DNA of 64,000 nucleotides from Marinactinospora thermotolerans DSM 45154 (GCF_900167435.1 NZ_FUWS01000014.1:52355-116354), one strand, 5' to 3'; counted from the first letter of the stretch, positions 38,062 to 47,758 are shown. Notes: generated by a model from the letters alone, not told the origin. Numbers and translations: made by a program.

Positions 38062-40197
38062 ATGCCCCGGCTCGCCTTCGCCCAGAGCTTCTGGGACGGC
38101 TACGACGCCCTGGAGAAGCCCGTCCGAGCCGGAGTGCGCAAGGCCATGGCGAAATTCCAGGCCATGACCGTCGCCGAACTCAACGCGGACAAGGGACTGC
38201 ACCTGGAGTCCGTCGAGAACGCCCGTGACCGGCGGATACGCACCATCCGCATCACCGACTTCTGGCGCGGCGTCGTCCTCGCCCCCGATGATGGCAGCGA
38301 TGTGTTCCTGCTGGTCAACGTCCTGCCGCACGACGACGCCTACGCCTGGGCGGCGAAACGCCTCTACAGCGCCAACACCGCGACCCGTGCCCTGGAGGTA
38401 CGCAACGCCGTCGCCTTGGACGAGCTGACGCCCCTGTACGAGACGGCCGCGCGCACGGCCCCCCGGCTGTTGTTCGCGGACGTCTCCGACGGCACGTTGC
38501 GCGAGCTCGGCATCGACGACCAGGTCCTGCGCGCCGCGCGTTCCGTGGTGGACAAGGCGCAGCTGGAGGCGTTCTCCACACTCCTGCCGGAGGACCAGCT
38601 GGAGGTGCTGCAGTACCTCGCCGAGGGCTTCAGCCCGGAGGAGGTCTACCGGGACGTCGTCGCCGTCCGCCGCCCCGCCGACGCACCCGCCGAACCGGTC
38701 GAGGACCTGGCCACGGTGATCGCCAACACCCCGGCCCGTATCCGCCTGGTCACCGGGCAGCAGGAGCTGGAGGAGATCCTGGAGAAGCCGTTCGCCGCCT
38801 GGCGGGTCTTCCTCCACCCTTCCCAGCGGCGCGTCGCCTACCGCACCTCTTATGGAGGTCCCGTCCAGGTCACCGGCGGGCCCGGGACGGGTAAGACGGT
38901 GGCCGCCCTGCACCGGGTCAAGCACCTGCTCGGCGGTTCCGACGACGGCCGCATCCTGCTCACCACCTACACCAACGCCCTCGCCACCGGGCTGCGCGAG
39001 ATGCTCGGTCTGCTCCTCGACGAGGACGAGAAGCTGCTGGCACGGGTCGACGTGACGACGGTCGACGCCTATGCGAACGGCGTCGTGCGCGCGGCATCGG
39101 CGTCCGCGCCCAAACCGATCGACGACCGGGAACAACGGCGGCTGTGGGAGAAGGTCGTCAAGCAGCTCGGTCTGCCGTTCACCGCCCGGTTCCTGGCCCA
39201 GGAGTACCGGCACGTCATCCTCGGCCAGGACCTCCGCGATCTCGACGCCTATCTCGCCGCGAGCCGCCGCGGTCGCGGCACCGGACTCGGCCCCGCGCGC
39301 CGCCGGCTGCTGTGGAGCGGCGTAGAGCGGTTCGAGCGGCTCCTGCACGACCGCGGTCAAACCACCCACCTGGGCGTATGCGCCCGCGCCGCCGAACTGC
39401 TCGCCGCCGGGCCGGCCCCGTACGCCCATGTCGTCGTCGACGAGGCACAGGACCTGCATCCCGCCCAGTGGCGCGTGCTGCGCGCCGCGGTTCCCCCGGG
39501 GCCCGATGACCTGTTCCTCACCGGAGACCCTCACCAGCGGATCTACGACTCCAGGGTGACGCTCGGCTCCCTGGGCATCGCCACGGCCGGGCGCAGCTTC
39601 CGCCTGCGCGTCAACTACCGCTCCACCGAGGAGATCCTCACCTGGTCCGCACGGCTCCTCGCCCCCGTCACCGTCGACGCGCTCGAGGGCGAGGGGAGCG
39701 ACTCGCTGGCCGGGTACCGCTCCCTGCTCCACGGGCGTCAGCCCCGGACACAGGGGTATGCGACCCGCCGGGAAGAGACCGAGGCTCTGGTGGAGCGGGT
39801 CCGGACGCTGCTCGACGAAGGCCTCGCACCGCACGAGATCGGCGTGTGCGCACGCTTCAACCTCTCCCTGGACGCGGCCGAGGAGAAACTGAAGTCCGCA
39901 GGCATCCCGGTGCTACGGGTCAAGGGGCAGGCGGCGCAGGGGCCCGAGGGTGTACGGCTGGCCACGATGCACGCGATGAAGGGGCTGGAGTTCCGAGCGG
40001 TGTCCGTCCTCGGCGTCACCGAGGACAGCGTCCCGTTCGCCCGTGAAGTCACCCCACGCGAGATGGATCCGTTGCAGCACGACGCCGACCTGCTCCGAGA
40101 GCGCTGTCTTCTCTTCGTCGCCTGCACTCGCGCTCGTGAAACGCTGAGTGTGACCTGGAGCGGGACTCCCAGTCCGTTCCTGCCGCAGGCCGCCTGA
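38062..40197 (+). CDS. RelE/ParE-like domain fused to a UvrD-family helicase
   Basis: 711 aa. Residues 1-120 look like a RelE-superfamily toxin fold: SFWDGYDALEKPVRAGVRKA, GLHLESVENARDRRIRTIRI, FWRGVVLAPDDG, LLVNVLPHDDAYAWA. This is joined through a helical linker (QLEVLQYLAEGFSPEEVYRDV) to a superfamily 1 helicase: GGPGTGKT (272-279), VVVDEAQDLHP (460), GDPHQRIYDSR, NYRSTEEI, MHAMKGLEF, VACTRARE. Start fixed by AAGGAAGAG. It lies 103 bp after the McrC-like gene on the same strand and may be co-transcribed. Relatives occur in other defence islands; substrate unknown. No antitoxin gene accompanies it. Confidence 0.82.
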   Translation: MPRLAFAQSFWDGYDALEKPVRAGVRKAMAKFQAMTVAELNADKGLHLESVENARDRRIRTIRITDFWRGVVLAPDDGSDVFLLVNVLPHDDAYAWAAKRLYSANTATRALEVRNAVALDELTPLYETAARTAPRLLFADVSDGTLRELGIDDQVLRAARSVVDKAQLEAFSTLLPEDQLEVLQYLAEGFSPEEVYRDVVAVRRPADAPAEPVEDLATVIANTPARIRLVTGQQELEEILEKPFAAWRVFLHPSQRRVAYRTSYGGPVQVTGGPGTGKTVAALHRVKHLLGGSDDGRILLTTYTNALATGLREMLGLLLDEDEKLLARVDVTTVDAYANGVVRAASASAPKPIDDREQRRLWEKVVKQLGLPFTARFLAQEYRHVILGQDLRDLDAYLAASRRGRGTGLGPARRRLLWSGVERFERLLHDRGQTTHLGVCARAAELLAAGPAPYAHVVVDEAQDLHPAQWRVLRAAVPPGPDDLFLTGDPHQRIYDSRVTLGSLGIATAGRSFRLRVNYRSTEEILTWSARLLAPVTVDALEGEGSDSLAGYRSLLHGRQPRTQGYATRREETEALVERVRTLLDEGLAPHEIGVCARFNLSLDAAEEKLKSAGIPVLRVKGQAAQGPEGVRLATMHAMKGLEFRAVSVLGVTEDSVPFAREVTPREMDPLQHDADLLRERCLLFVACTRARETLSVTWSGTPSPFLPQAA

Positions 40198-40220
40198 CCT
40201 GCCATCCGGCACCGCCCGGC

Positions 40221-40247
40221 GCGGGGCGCCCGTCGAGGGTGCCCCGC
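40221..40247. terminator. bidirectional terminator between convergent helicase and methylase genes
   Basis: GCGGGGCGCCC, 5-nt loop GTCGA, GGGTGCCCCGC: 11-bp stem with one G-T wobble, in a 57-bp convergent gap. Confidence 0.75.
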
Positions 40248-40254
40248 ACGTTCC

Positions 40255-41910
40255 TCACTCCTCCGGTGCCAAGGCTCCCGTGGCGAGGCCGTCACGGGCG
40301 ACCTCGGCGAGCCGGCGGCTCAACTCGTCCACTTCGCGCATTCCCTCCTCGAACGCGGACAGGGCTCGGAAGGCAGAGCCATAACGGCGCTGCTCGTCGA
40401 TGCCCATACGAGGGATACGTGCTCCCCTGGTGTCGAGACGGAAGGTCCCGCTGGCGCTCGTGGAGCGACGGGCGTTGACGGAGCTGCGCAGGAATCCCCG
40501 GAGGAAATCCGTGTCGAGCTGCTCGCTGGCCGAGACCGGTTCCGGACCGTCGTAGGCGACGAGCCCGGCGCGAGCGAGATCCGCGATGCTGGCGGTGACA
40601 CCGTTCAGCGAACCCGATCCGTCACCCGGTTCGAGATCGGGCAGGAGCGCGGCGAGCCGGCGGATCCTCTCCTCCAGCTCCTTGCGCAAGGAGACGTACT
40701 CACCGGGATAGTCCCGATGCCGGACGCGCAGATGACTGCCGGGGGTCAGGTCGACGATGTCGTCGAGGAGTTCGATCAACGACACGTCGGCGACCTGATC
40801 GGGGCGTGGTTCCAGACCTCCGTCAGGATTGTTCTCAGTCAGGTCGACCATGCGCACGGTGTGGTCCGTATCCGTCCCCTCCGCGTTCCCAGGACGCCGC
40901 AGACACCAGAGATGGACGGGCATGGCGTGGGAGGACGCCGTCCCCGGCGGCAGGGCCACCACTTGGCGCAGGATACCCCGGCGTACCAGTTCCGCCCGGA
41001 TGCGGCGGCCCGCCTTGCGGTAGGCGACCGAGGCGGGCATGACCATGAGGACCTGACCACCGGGTTTTGTGTGCGCATAGGCATGCTGGAGCCACGCGAG
41101 CTCCCCTTCGGCCTTGGACGGGATACCGAGTTCCCAGCGGGAATCGAGCAGCAGCTCCTCTCGTCCCCACTCGGTCACACCGCCCGGTGGATCGCAGACG
41201 ACCAGATCGGCCCTGAGGTCCTGCCATCCGTCCGTACGCAGGGAATCACCCGCCACGACGCGCACATCCGACCGGCCCGCGAGTTCGGCGCGGAGTCGCG
41301 CGAAGCGGGCACTGTCGGCATCGATCTCCTGGCCGCGGCAACGCACGCCCGTTTCGGAGGCGACGGCCAGGAGCAGCCCACCGATCCCACATGCGGGATC
41401 GAAGACCGTGGCGTCGGCCGGCAGAGGGGGAGCGAAGTGACGCACGGCACGGACCACGCGCTCGGAGGTCACCTGGTCCGATCCCGCACGCCGAGCGGAC
41501 TCGATGAACCGCTCCGCCAACCCGTTGACAAGGGCGACGGGGGTCTCGGTCCGAACGAGCTCCTGTACGCGAACGGCGACGTCGTCCGGCGGCCTCGGTC
41601 CCCGCTCTCCGGCCAGCATCCCGGCCACCTCCGCCAGGCCCGTGACCATCTGCTCCCCATACGCGGCCCGCATGGTCTGCCAGAGCTCGACCTCGGGTGA
41701 CACTTCCTGGCCTTTGCGCTGCCTGTCCAGCCACGCCTGGACCTCAGCGAGCACATAGAGCGGGCTGTTCGAGGCACCTCCCGCCGGCTCGGGGAAGTCG
41801 TCGTAGCGCCGGCGCCAGTTGGAGACGGCGGCCCGAGTGACCCCTGCCAGCCGGGCGATCTCGGAGCCGGTGACAAGAGGGCCGACCGGTGAAGCGGCGT
41901 TGTCCGTCAT
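40255..41910 (-). CDS. HTH-domain N6-methylase-like protein with altered catalytic motif
   Basis: 551 aa. The N-terminus has a MerR/AlpA-type helix-turn-helix (SEIARLAGVTRAAVSNWRRRY). It is followed by a helical region and a HsdM-like Rossmann domain: FDPACGIGGLLLAVA (about 169), then CDPPGGVTEWG (about 238) where active adenine methylases have (N/D/S)PP(Y/F/W). A C-terminal part resembles a specificity half (RIPRMGIDEQRRYGSAF, FEEGMREVDELSRRLAEVARDGL). ATG at 41910 is preceded by GGGAG. No HsdR or HsdS gene is adjacent. It may be a DNA-binding regulator derived from a methylase, or a methylase with relaxed motif; activity is doubtful. Confidence 0.8.
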   Translation of the reverse strand: MTDNAASPVGPLVTGSEIARLAGVTRAAVSNWRRRYDDFPEPAGGASNSPLYVLAEVQAWLDRQRKGQEVSPEVELWQTMRAAYGEQMVTGLAEVAGMLAGERGPRPPDDVAVRVQELVRTETPVALVNGLAERFIESARRAGSDQVTSERVVRAVRHFAPPLPADATVFDPACGIGGLLLAVASETGVRCRGQEIDADSARFARLRAELAGRSDVRVVAGDSLRTDGWQDLRADLVVCDPPGGVTEWGREELLLDSRWELGIPSKAEGELAWLQHAYAHTKPGGQVLMVMPASVAYRKAGRRIRAELVRRGILRQVVALPPGTASSHAMPVHLWCLRRPGNAEGTDTDHTVRMVDLTENNPDGGLEPRPDQVADVSLIELLDDIVDLTPGSHLRVRHRDYPGEYVSLRKELEERIRRLAALLPDLEPGDGSGSLNGVTASIADLARAGLVAYDGPEPVSASEQLDTDFLRGFLRSSVNARRSTSASGTFRLDTRGARIPRMGIDEQRRYGSAFRALSAFEEGMREVDELSRRLAEVARDGLATGALAPEE

Positions 41911-43191
41911 ACTCCCAGCGTACACGGATGAGCACACATCTCCCAGAGGTAAGCATGTTGACGATGTACACGGATTGATGGCAACATCTCGCGTGTACTC
42001 GCTTCCCTCCGGTCCAGCGCGGCGCATCCGCCCCTGTCCGATTCTGGAATCTCCACCGCCCGCTCCGCCCCACGCTCATCGGGACCACTCATGCGCACCT
42101 TCTCCCGGCCGGCCCGTGACCGCTCACACCGGTGGCGCCGAAGACCGACCACCTCAGCGCCCGTCTCCCCCCGTTCGTGTCGCACTCGCAGCATCGACCA
42201 GCGCCCTTCCACCACGGTCGGCACGGCGGCACGCCGATGCGTCTTCGTGAGGACCGGTCCCCTCACCCGGACGTCGACCGCCCTGACCCCGGCCCTGCCG
42301 GGAAGAGCCAGGACCTCGACGACCACCTACCACGGCCTCCGTTCGCATGCTTTCCATCTCGAAGAGGTCCCGTTCCGCCACACGCCCTGGCCGGTTCCAC
42401 GCTGCGCCGCTCACCCGATCGCCCCTCGCAGGAAGGCCGCGCGGCGGTGCCGCCTTGTGACTGTGACGCTCGGTGTTCCCGCTGCACTCGTCGCCGCGGA
42501 ATACGTCGTTCCACGGCTCCACGGCGTGAACCCATGTCGCACACCATGGGCGTCCAGGCCGTCGAAAGCGTCCACCATGCCGTCACCGTGTCCCTGCTCT
42601 CCGGCGACGGCCTCCGCCGACCGCGAAAACGACGTCCCTGTTCCCGCCTGGCGGCCACGATGACCGCTCGGTGAGGAGCCGTGCCGGGGATCCGGGCAGG
42701 TCGTCACAGATGGCGGTCACGAGGGCGCGGACCCGGTGATTCACGTCGCCGTGAAGAGCCGGGCCTGTCTCCCTCCACCGGGCTCCTGGCCCGAACAAGG
42801 AGTCATGACGTCCTCGAACGCGAGGACGGCCCCTTCGTCGGAATCCCCCTCACCTGCGCGAAGAGCCGGAAGACCTCGCGCGGCCGTCTCCTCGCAGGTG
42901 ACGCCGTCGACCGCGCCGTCCGCCTACGCGAGTCCGCCGCAAAGTCCCCGAGCACAGAGCAGACCACCCGTCACAGCAGAAGATCACCCGCGGACATCCC
43001 GTGGTGGCCACGCCCGGCACGACAGACGCCGATCCGGCGATTCGCCGGTTCGTCCGCACACCTCATACCCGACACGAAGAGGAACACGAAAGGCATCCAC
43101 TGTGGAGAACGTCGCAGCGACAGTCCCCCGAAGCAATACGACCAAGATGGAATCAGAGGCTTCCTCGAACCAGGGGAAGCCCGGAGCCGGA
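41911..43191. other. 1.28-kb gene-free divergent stretch
   Basis: Lies between the minus-strand HTH-methylase gene and the plus-strand Gabija-like pair. No convincing coding frame; the open frame running into the Gabija gene from 42736 has the Pro/Arg/Ser-rich composition of non-coding GC-rich DNA. The first 100 bp contain the repeated GTACACGGAT sites. The last 150 bp are less GC-rich and should hold the Gabija promoter, though no clear hexamers were identified. Confidence 0.5.
41920..41998 (-). promoter_or_regulatory. repeated operator-like sites upstream of the HTH-methylase gene
   Basis: GTACACGGAT occurs at 41920-41929 and again exactly at 41966-41975 (46-bp period). The inverted core GTGTAC appears at 41993-41998. 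The first copy begins 9 bp upstream of the ATG at 41910. The arrangement suits autoregulation by the gene's own HTH domain (inference). Confidence 0.5.
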
Positions 43192-45129
43192 ATGTACCTG
43201 CAACAGCTCGACATCAAGAATTTCCGGTCCTGCTACGACGTGAAGGTCGAGTTCCGACCGGACGTCACACTCCTCGTCGGCGAGAACAACTCCGGCAAGA
43301 CCAACATCATCGAGGCGCTGAGGCTGGTCACCACACCCCTCAGCCGCAGAGCCACGCGCTGGTTCGACGAATCCGATCTGTCACACGGCGAAGAGCTCAC
43401 GGAAGCCGCGTTCCGGGCGACGTACGGTGGTCTGACCAGGGCGCAACGTGCTCACTACATCACCGCGCTCGACCACGAGACGAACCAGGCCGTCTACACC
43501 ACGACCTACAAGCGGGATCCCGTGCGGCAGCGGATACGGCCCAGCGTGACGGTCGGCCCCATGGGAGGACCAGATGCCGAACCTGAGAAACGCGGCCAAA
43601 TCGCTCACGTCTACCTGGCGCCGTTGCGGGACGCGCAGCGGGAACTGGACTCTTCGGACGGCAACCGGCTGCTGCGGATCATCCGCTACCTCACCAGCGA
43701 CGCGGAGCAGGAGGAGTTCCGCGCAAGGGCGAACGCCTCATTCGACGGCCTCACGGGCCATCCGGTCCTGACCTCGACGATCAAGGAGATCCAGAGCCAT
43801 CTTGGAGAGCTGACCGACCCGGTGCGCGGACAGACCGTGGAGATCACCTTCGCCGAGTACGAATTGCACCGGTTGACACGGAACCTGCGCGTGAAGATGG
43901 CCGAGGCCGGTATCGCGCCGGCCGACCTCACCGAGTCGGGCCTGGGTTACGCCAACCTCCTCTTCATCGCGACCGTCATCCTGGAGCTGCGCAAAGCCCA
44001 GGACATGGAACTGACGCTGTTCCTCGTCGAAGAACCCGAGGCCCACCTCCATCCCCAACTCCAGGCGGTCCTTCTGGACTACCTGTGCGAGCAGGCCGCG
44101 GCCTCGCTCAGGGACGACACCTGGGGCCCGGCCGGTCGCATCCAGGTCGTCGCGACCACCCACTCGCCGAATCTGGCCAGCAGTATGGGAATCGAGCACG
44201 TGGTGGCGCTGCGCCCCCGGACAGAGGAGGAGAGGGGGCGGAACGGCGAGAGCCGGGAGAAGACGGTCCAACGCCGGAAGACGCAGGCTCTTCCTCTGGC
44301 CCGGCTTCCCCTCACCGACGAGGAGCGACGGAAGATCGACCAGTACCTGGACGCCACCCGGGCCGGCCTGCTCTTCGCTCGCCGTGTCATCCTCGTCGAA
44401 GGGATCGCGGAGGCGGTCCTGCTACCGGTCATCGCCCGTCATTGCGTCCTCGATGGCGCTGAACAGGCGGAACAACGACGCGGGTTCCGCGCTGTCACGG
44501 TCGTCAACGTCGGCAGCGTCGACTTCGCCCCCTACATCACGCTCCTGCTTTCGACGGTGAACGGCTGCCGGTTGCTCGACAGGTTGACCATCGTGACCGA
44601 CCGTGATCCGAAGATCCCTGAAGAGAAGAAGACCGCCAACGGTCAGGTCGGCGTCCGGCCGGCGGCCACGGCCGCAGTCCCGACCGCAGCCGCCACCGGC
44701 GAGAAAGCCGAAGACGACGGGGGACGACCGGACGATGATGCCGCCACCGTGGTGGACAACCGCAAGGATCGTCTGCTCGCCCACGCCGAATCGATCGGGG
44801 CGAAGGAACACCTGGTCGTGGCCGAAGCACCACACACCCTTGAGGCCGATCTCCTCGCCCCCGAAGTCAACGAGCCGCTGCTCCGCACCGCCTTCCTGAA
44901 GCAACATCCACGCTCGCAGAAGAAATGGCGGGAGATCGTCGACGACGGGCGGGGCCGCGCCTGGGGTTTCTACCTGAGGCTGCACAAGGACAAGAAGCTC
45001 ATCAGCAAGGGCGAGTTCGCCCACGACGTGGCGCTGGGCATCGAGAGCGGCGCGGACTTCGAACCACCCCACTACCTGGTCGAGGCCATCCGTGGCGTCC
45101 TGTTGGACGAGACAGGCGGTGAGGGTTGA
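43192..45129 (+). CDS. OLD-family ATPase/Toprim nuclease (GajA-like, Gabija)
   Basis: 645 aa. ABC-type ATPase head: MYLQQLDIKNFRSC, Walker A GENNSGKT (30-37), signature ESGLGYANLLF, Walker B FLVEEPEAHLHPQLQ, ATTHSPNLAS. The Toprim domain has LVEGIAE (Glu403) and TDRD (470-472). A low-complexity Ala/Asp/Gly-rich insert (about 480-520) interrupts the Toprim region. ATG 43192 chosen because the typical N-terminus starts there and GGAG precedes it; ATG 43147 is an in-frame alternative without a ribosome site. It overlaps the UvrD-like gene. Gabija GajA is a nucleotide-sensed DNA nickase active against phage. Confidence 0.87.
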   Translation: MYLQQLDIKNFRSCYDVKVEFRPDVTLLVGENNSGKTNIIEALRLVTTPLSRRATRWFDESDLSHGEELTEAAFRATYGGLTRAQRAHYITALDHETNQAVYTTTYKRDPVRQRIRPSVTVGPMGGPDAEPEKRGQIAHVYLAPLRDAQRELDSSDGNRLLRIIRYLTSDAEQEEFRARANASFDGLTGHPVLTSTIKEIQSHLGELTDPVRGQTVEITFAEYELHRLTRNLRVKMAEAGIAPADLTESGLGYANLLFIATVILELRKAQDMELTLFLVEEPEAHLHPQLQAVLLDYLCEQAAASLRDDTWGPAGRIQVVATTHSPNLASSMGIEHVVALRPRTEEERGRNGESREKTVQRRKTQALPLARLPLTDEERRKIDQYLDATRAGLLFARRVILVEGIAEAVLLPVIARHCVLDGAEQAEQRRGFRAVTVVNVGSVDFAPYITLLLSTVNGCRLLDRLTIVTDRDPKIPEEKKTANGQVGVRPAATAAVPTAAATGEKAEDDGGRPDDDAATVVDNRKDRLLAHAESIGAKEHLVVAEAPHTLEADLLAPEVNEPLLRTAFLKQHPRSQKKWREIVDDGRGRAWGFYLRLHKDKKLISKGEFAHDVALGIESGADFEPPHYLVEAIRGVLLDETGGEG

Positions 45130-46892
45130 ACACCCCGAAACTGACCGACGGACAGCGGGCGCTCGTCGATGCCGAACAGAGTCTGTTCGCCGCCGCCTGC
45201 CCCGGCGCAGGCAAGACCCGGGCCATGGTGGCCCGCTTCCTGAAGCGGGCCGGAGAGGAAAACCGGCGGGGCATCGCCCTCGTCTCCTTCACCAACACCG
45301 CGGTGGAGGAGGTACGCCGCCGGTGTGGGGATCGGGTGGAGGTTCTATGTGCGCCGCACTTCGTCGGTACGTTCGACGCCTTCATTCACCGCTTCATCGT
45401 CACGCCCTTGTATGTCAAGGCGTTCAAGCGGAAACCGGACTACGTTCGGTCCTGGCAGGACATAGAGAGCACACGCTTCCGTCTCCCCGACATGGGGAGG
45501 ACCAGGAGCCTGGAGTTCGACTGGTTCGACTTCTCCGCGGACGGACGGGCCCATCTGAATTCGGACCGGGTTCCGAGGGATTTCGGTAACGCCGAAGCCC
45601 ACCGGATGCTAAAACGACGCAGAAAGGAGGCGGAGAACGCCGCTCACAACATCTTCTGGCGTCTCGTCAGGGCAGGGACCCTCAGTTGTGAAGCGGCCCG
45701 TCTCATGGCCGAGTTCTGGCTGAACCGCCCTGAGGAGCAGAACGTACTCGCTCCGCTGCTGCACGCCCGTTTCGCCGAGGTCATCGTGGACGAGGCCCAG
45801 GACTGCGGCCGCGAGGAGCTGCGCGTCCTGAGGTTCCTCCGCGACTGCGGAATCCGTATCGTCATGGTCGGCGACATGGACCAGTCGATCTACGAGTTTC
45901 GACAGTCGACCCCCGCGGCCGTACAGGATTTCGCCTCCGGCCTGCCGGGCCGGCTCACCCTGGAGGACAATTGGCGGAGTTCCCCGGCCATCTGCGCCTT
46001 CAACAGGAGCCTGAGATCCGGACGACTGGTGGAGACGGCCCGCGGTGACCGATCCATCGTCCAGACCCCGGTGCACCTGATCGGATTCTCAAAACCGAAC
46101 CAGATCGTGCCTGCGGCTCTGGAAGTCGCCGAACAGTACAAACTGGCGGTGGAGGACCTGATGATTCTGTCGTACGCCGAGGCGACCGGATCGAAGGCGG
46201 CCGGTGGCGTGCCTGTCGACGACTCGGGCTCCAACCGTGTTCTCGCCATCGCCAACGCCGGTTTCAGGCTCAGATCGCGAGAGACGGACGCCGGAACACG
46301 CCGGAAGGCGATCGATCAGGTTCGGCGCGCTGTCTTGTCGGCCCTCACCCTGGACATCGAGACGAAGCACCACGGCTTCGCCGCCATCTGTGAGCGGATA
46401 GGCGTGGAACCACGCCGGTTGGAGTCCTTCGCGGTACGCCTGGCCGTAGGGCTCGACGCCACCGGAAAGACCCGGCAGGCGTTCGCCGCGGAGGTGCGCG
46501 ACTTCCTCGCGGCAGTGGACTGGGGGGACGTGCCCTCTCCCGATTCCAGCACCCTCGGAAGGCTTTTCAGGGCGCCACCGGAGGAGGTTTGGGCGAGCGT
46601 CACACGTTCCGGCACCGTTCCACGGATCCGCCATTCGACCGTCCACGGCGTCAAGGGCATGGAATTTCCCGGAGTGGTGCTCGTCCTACCGGAGAGACTG
46701 AAAGCCGACCCGACCACGGGACGGACCGTCTTGGACGATTGGGAAGGTGGACACGACACCGAAGCCCGGCGCGTTCTCTACGTCGCCGGATCACGAGCGC
46801 AGGAGCTACTGATGTGTGCGGTACATCGTCGGCACATCGACAGGGTGGCCGCGCTGCTCGGCAGTAAAGGCGTCCCCCACCTCAGAACATAG
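45126..46892 (+). CDS. UvrD-like helicase (GajB-like, Gabija)
   Basis: 588-aa superfamily 1 helicase: Walker A PGAGKT (26-31), SFTNTAVEEVRRR, VDEAQDCGREELRVL (222), GDMDQSIYEFR, DNWRSSPAI, HGVKGMEFPGVVL, YVAGSRAQE. It starts at TTG 45126, which overlaps the GajA-like stop (TTGA), so translation is coupled. Somewhat longer than characterised GajB (about 490-500 aa). In Gabija, GajB is activated by DNA ends and depletes nucleotides, or releases GajA activity; the pair here has the same order. Confidence 0.85.
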   Translation: MNTPKLTDGQRALVDAEQSLFAAACPGAGKTRAMVARFLKRAGEENRRGIALVSFTNTAVEEVRRRCGDRVEVLCAPHFVGTFDAFIHRFIVTPLYVKAFKRKPDYVRSWQDIESTRFRLPDMGRTRSLEFDWFDFSADGRAHLNSDRVPRDFGNAEAHRMLKRRRKEAENAAHNIFWRLVRAGTLSCEAARLMAEFWLNRPEEQNVLAPLLHARFAEVIVDEAQDCGREELRVLRFLRDCGIRIVMVGDMDQSIYEFRQSTPAAVQDFASGLPGRLTLEDNWRSSPAICAFNRSLRSGRLVETARGDRSIVQTPVHLIGFSKPNQIVPAALEVAEQYKLAVEDLMILSYAEATGSKAAGGVPVDDSGSNRVLAIANAGFRLRSRETDAGTRRKAIDQVRRAVLSALTLDIETKHHGFAAICERIGVEPRRLESFAVRLAVGLDATGKTRQAFAAEVRDFLAAVDWGDVPSPDSSTLGRLFRAPPEEVWASVTRSGTVPRIRHSTVHGVKGMEFPGVVLVLPERLKADPTTGRTVLDDWEGGHDTEARRVLYVAGSRAQELLMCAVHRRHIDRVAALLGSKGVPHLRT

Positions 46893-47758
46893 GATCTGCC
46901 ACAGGACGGCCGAGCAGGACCCCACGTCACGTCCGGTGCTGAGGTGGCTCCTCCGCGGCGGGGGAACACCCCCGGCATCCTCCGCCCCGCACGGCTCCAG
47001 GAACCGACACGGGACCACTGGATCCGCACCGGCCGGCTGTTCTCGGCCCCGTGTTTCTGACCAGTGGGTCCGTCCGATCACCGACCGGATCCGGATCCGA
47101 GCACGGTATGCAGCAGGATGGTCCCCGCCTGCGGAGCGACGTCAGCACAGCCATGACGCGGCTCGGGTGTAGTGGCGGTCCAGGTCGACGCCGCTTCGAC
47201 GCTGACGGTCATGACGTCTCTCCCCTCAGCGGGCGAGGCGATCGCGTGGTCCTGGCTTCGGCGACGCCCCAGAGCTCGAAGGCGCACAGGGTGGTGTCGA
47301 CGACACCGTCACATTCTGTGAGGACAACCTGGAAGGCGGTCGGTGACCACCGCAGGACCCCGGGCGGGGGCACCCGGTGCCTGGTCGCCTGCCCGGCGCT
47401 GTCGGGGTGGCCCACCGGAGGCGCCCCGCTACGGCCGAGGACGGGGCGGCGCGGGAGAGGACGCCCTCGGGCCGGCCCACGGCGGGACGACCACGGGGGC
47501 GAGGCCGTGTCCCCGCGAGGCGTGTGGCCCGATCGCCCCTGGCCCGCCGGCCCCCGGAGGCGGCACGGGACGCGCCTTCCGGCCCCTTCCACCCCTGATA
47601 GGACGCGGAGCCGGGCGGCCTCCCGCAGACCTGCACTGTTCTCCCTGTTGTAAATTCTTCGACGGCGTCCGATCACTTTCGCGCCATCTGTCCGTCACCG
47701 GGCGTCCTCCGTGCACACACTAGGCGGACCCGGCGTTGTCGAGGGGGAATTCAGAGCA
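46893..47758. other. 0.87-kb gene-free stretch, right edge of the defence island
   Basis: No recognisable gene on either strand. A minus-strand frame near 47209-47400 (FQVVLTECDGVVDTTLCAFELWG) has a protein-like end but no sensible beginning. At 47638-47656 the sequence drops in GC (GTTCTCCCTGTTGTAAAT); GTTCTCC differs by one base from the actinobacterial PHO-box half-site GTTCACC, which would fit the pstS-like gene downstream. That evidence is weak. Confidence 0.4.

Noticed and set aside
38062..41910. A complete type I restriction system
   Set aside because: The HsdM-like gene has no HsdR or HsdS; the adjacent helicase is UvrD-type and convergent.
42736..43146. Long N-terminal extension of the GajA-like protein
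   Set aside because: The extension is Ser/Pro/Arg-rich noise; the family N-terminus begins at 43192 with a ribosome site.
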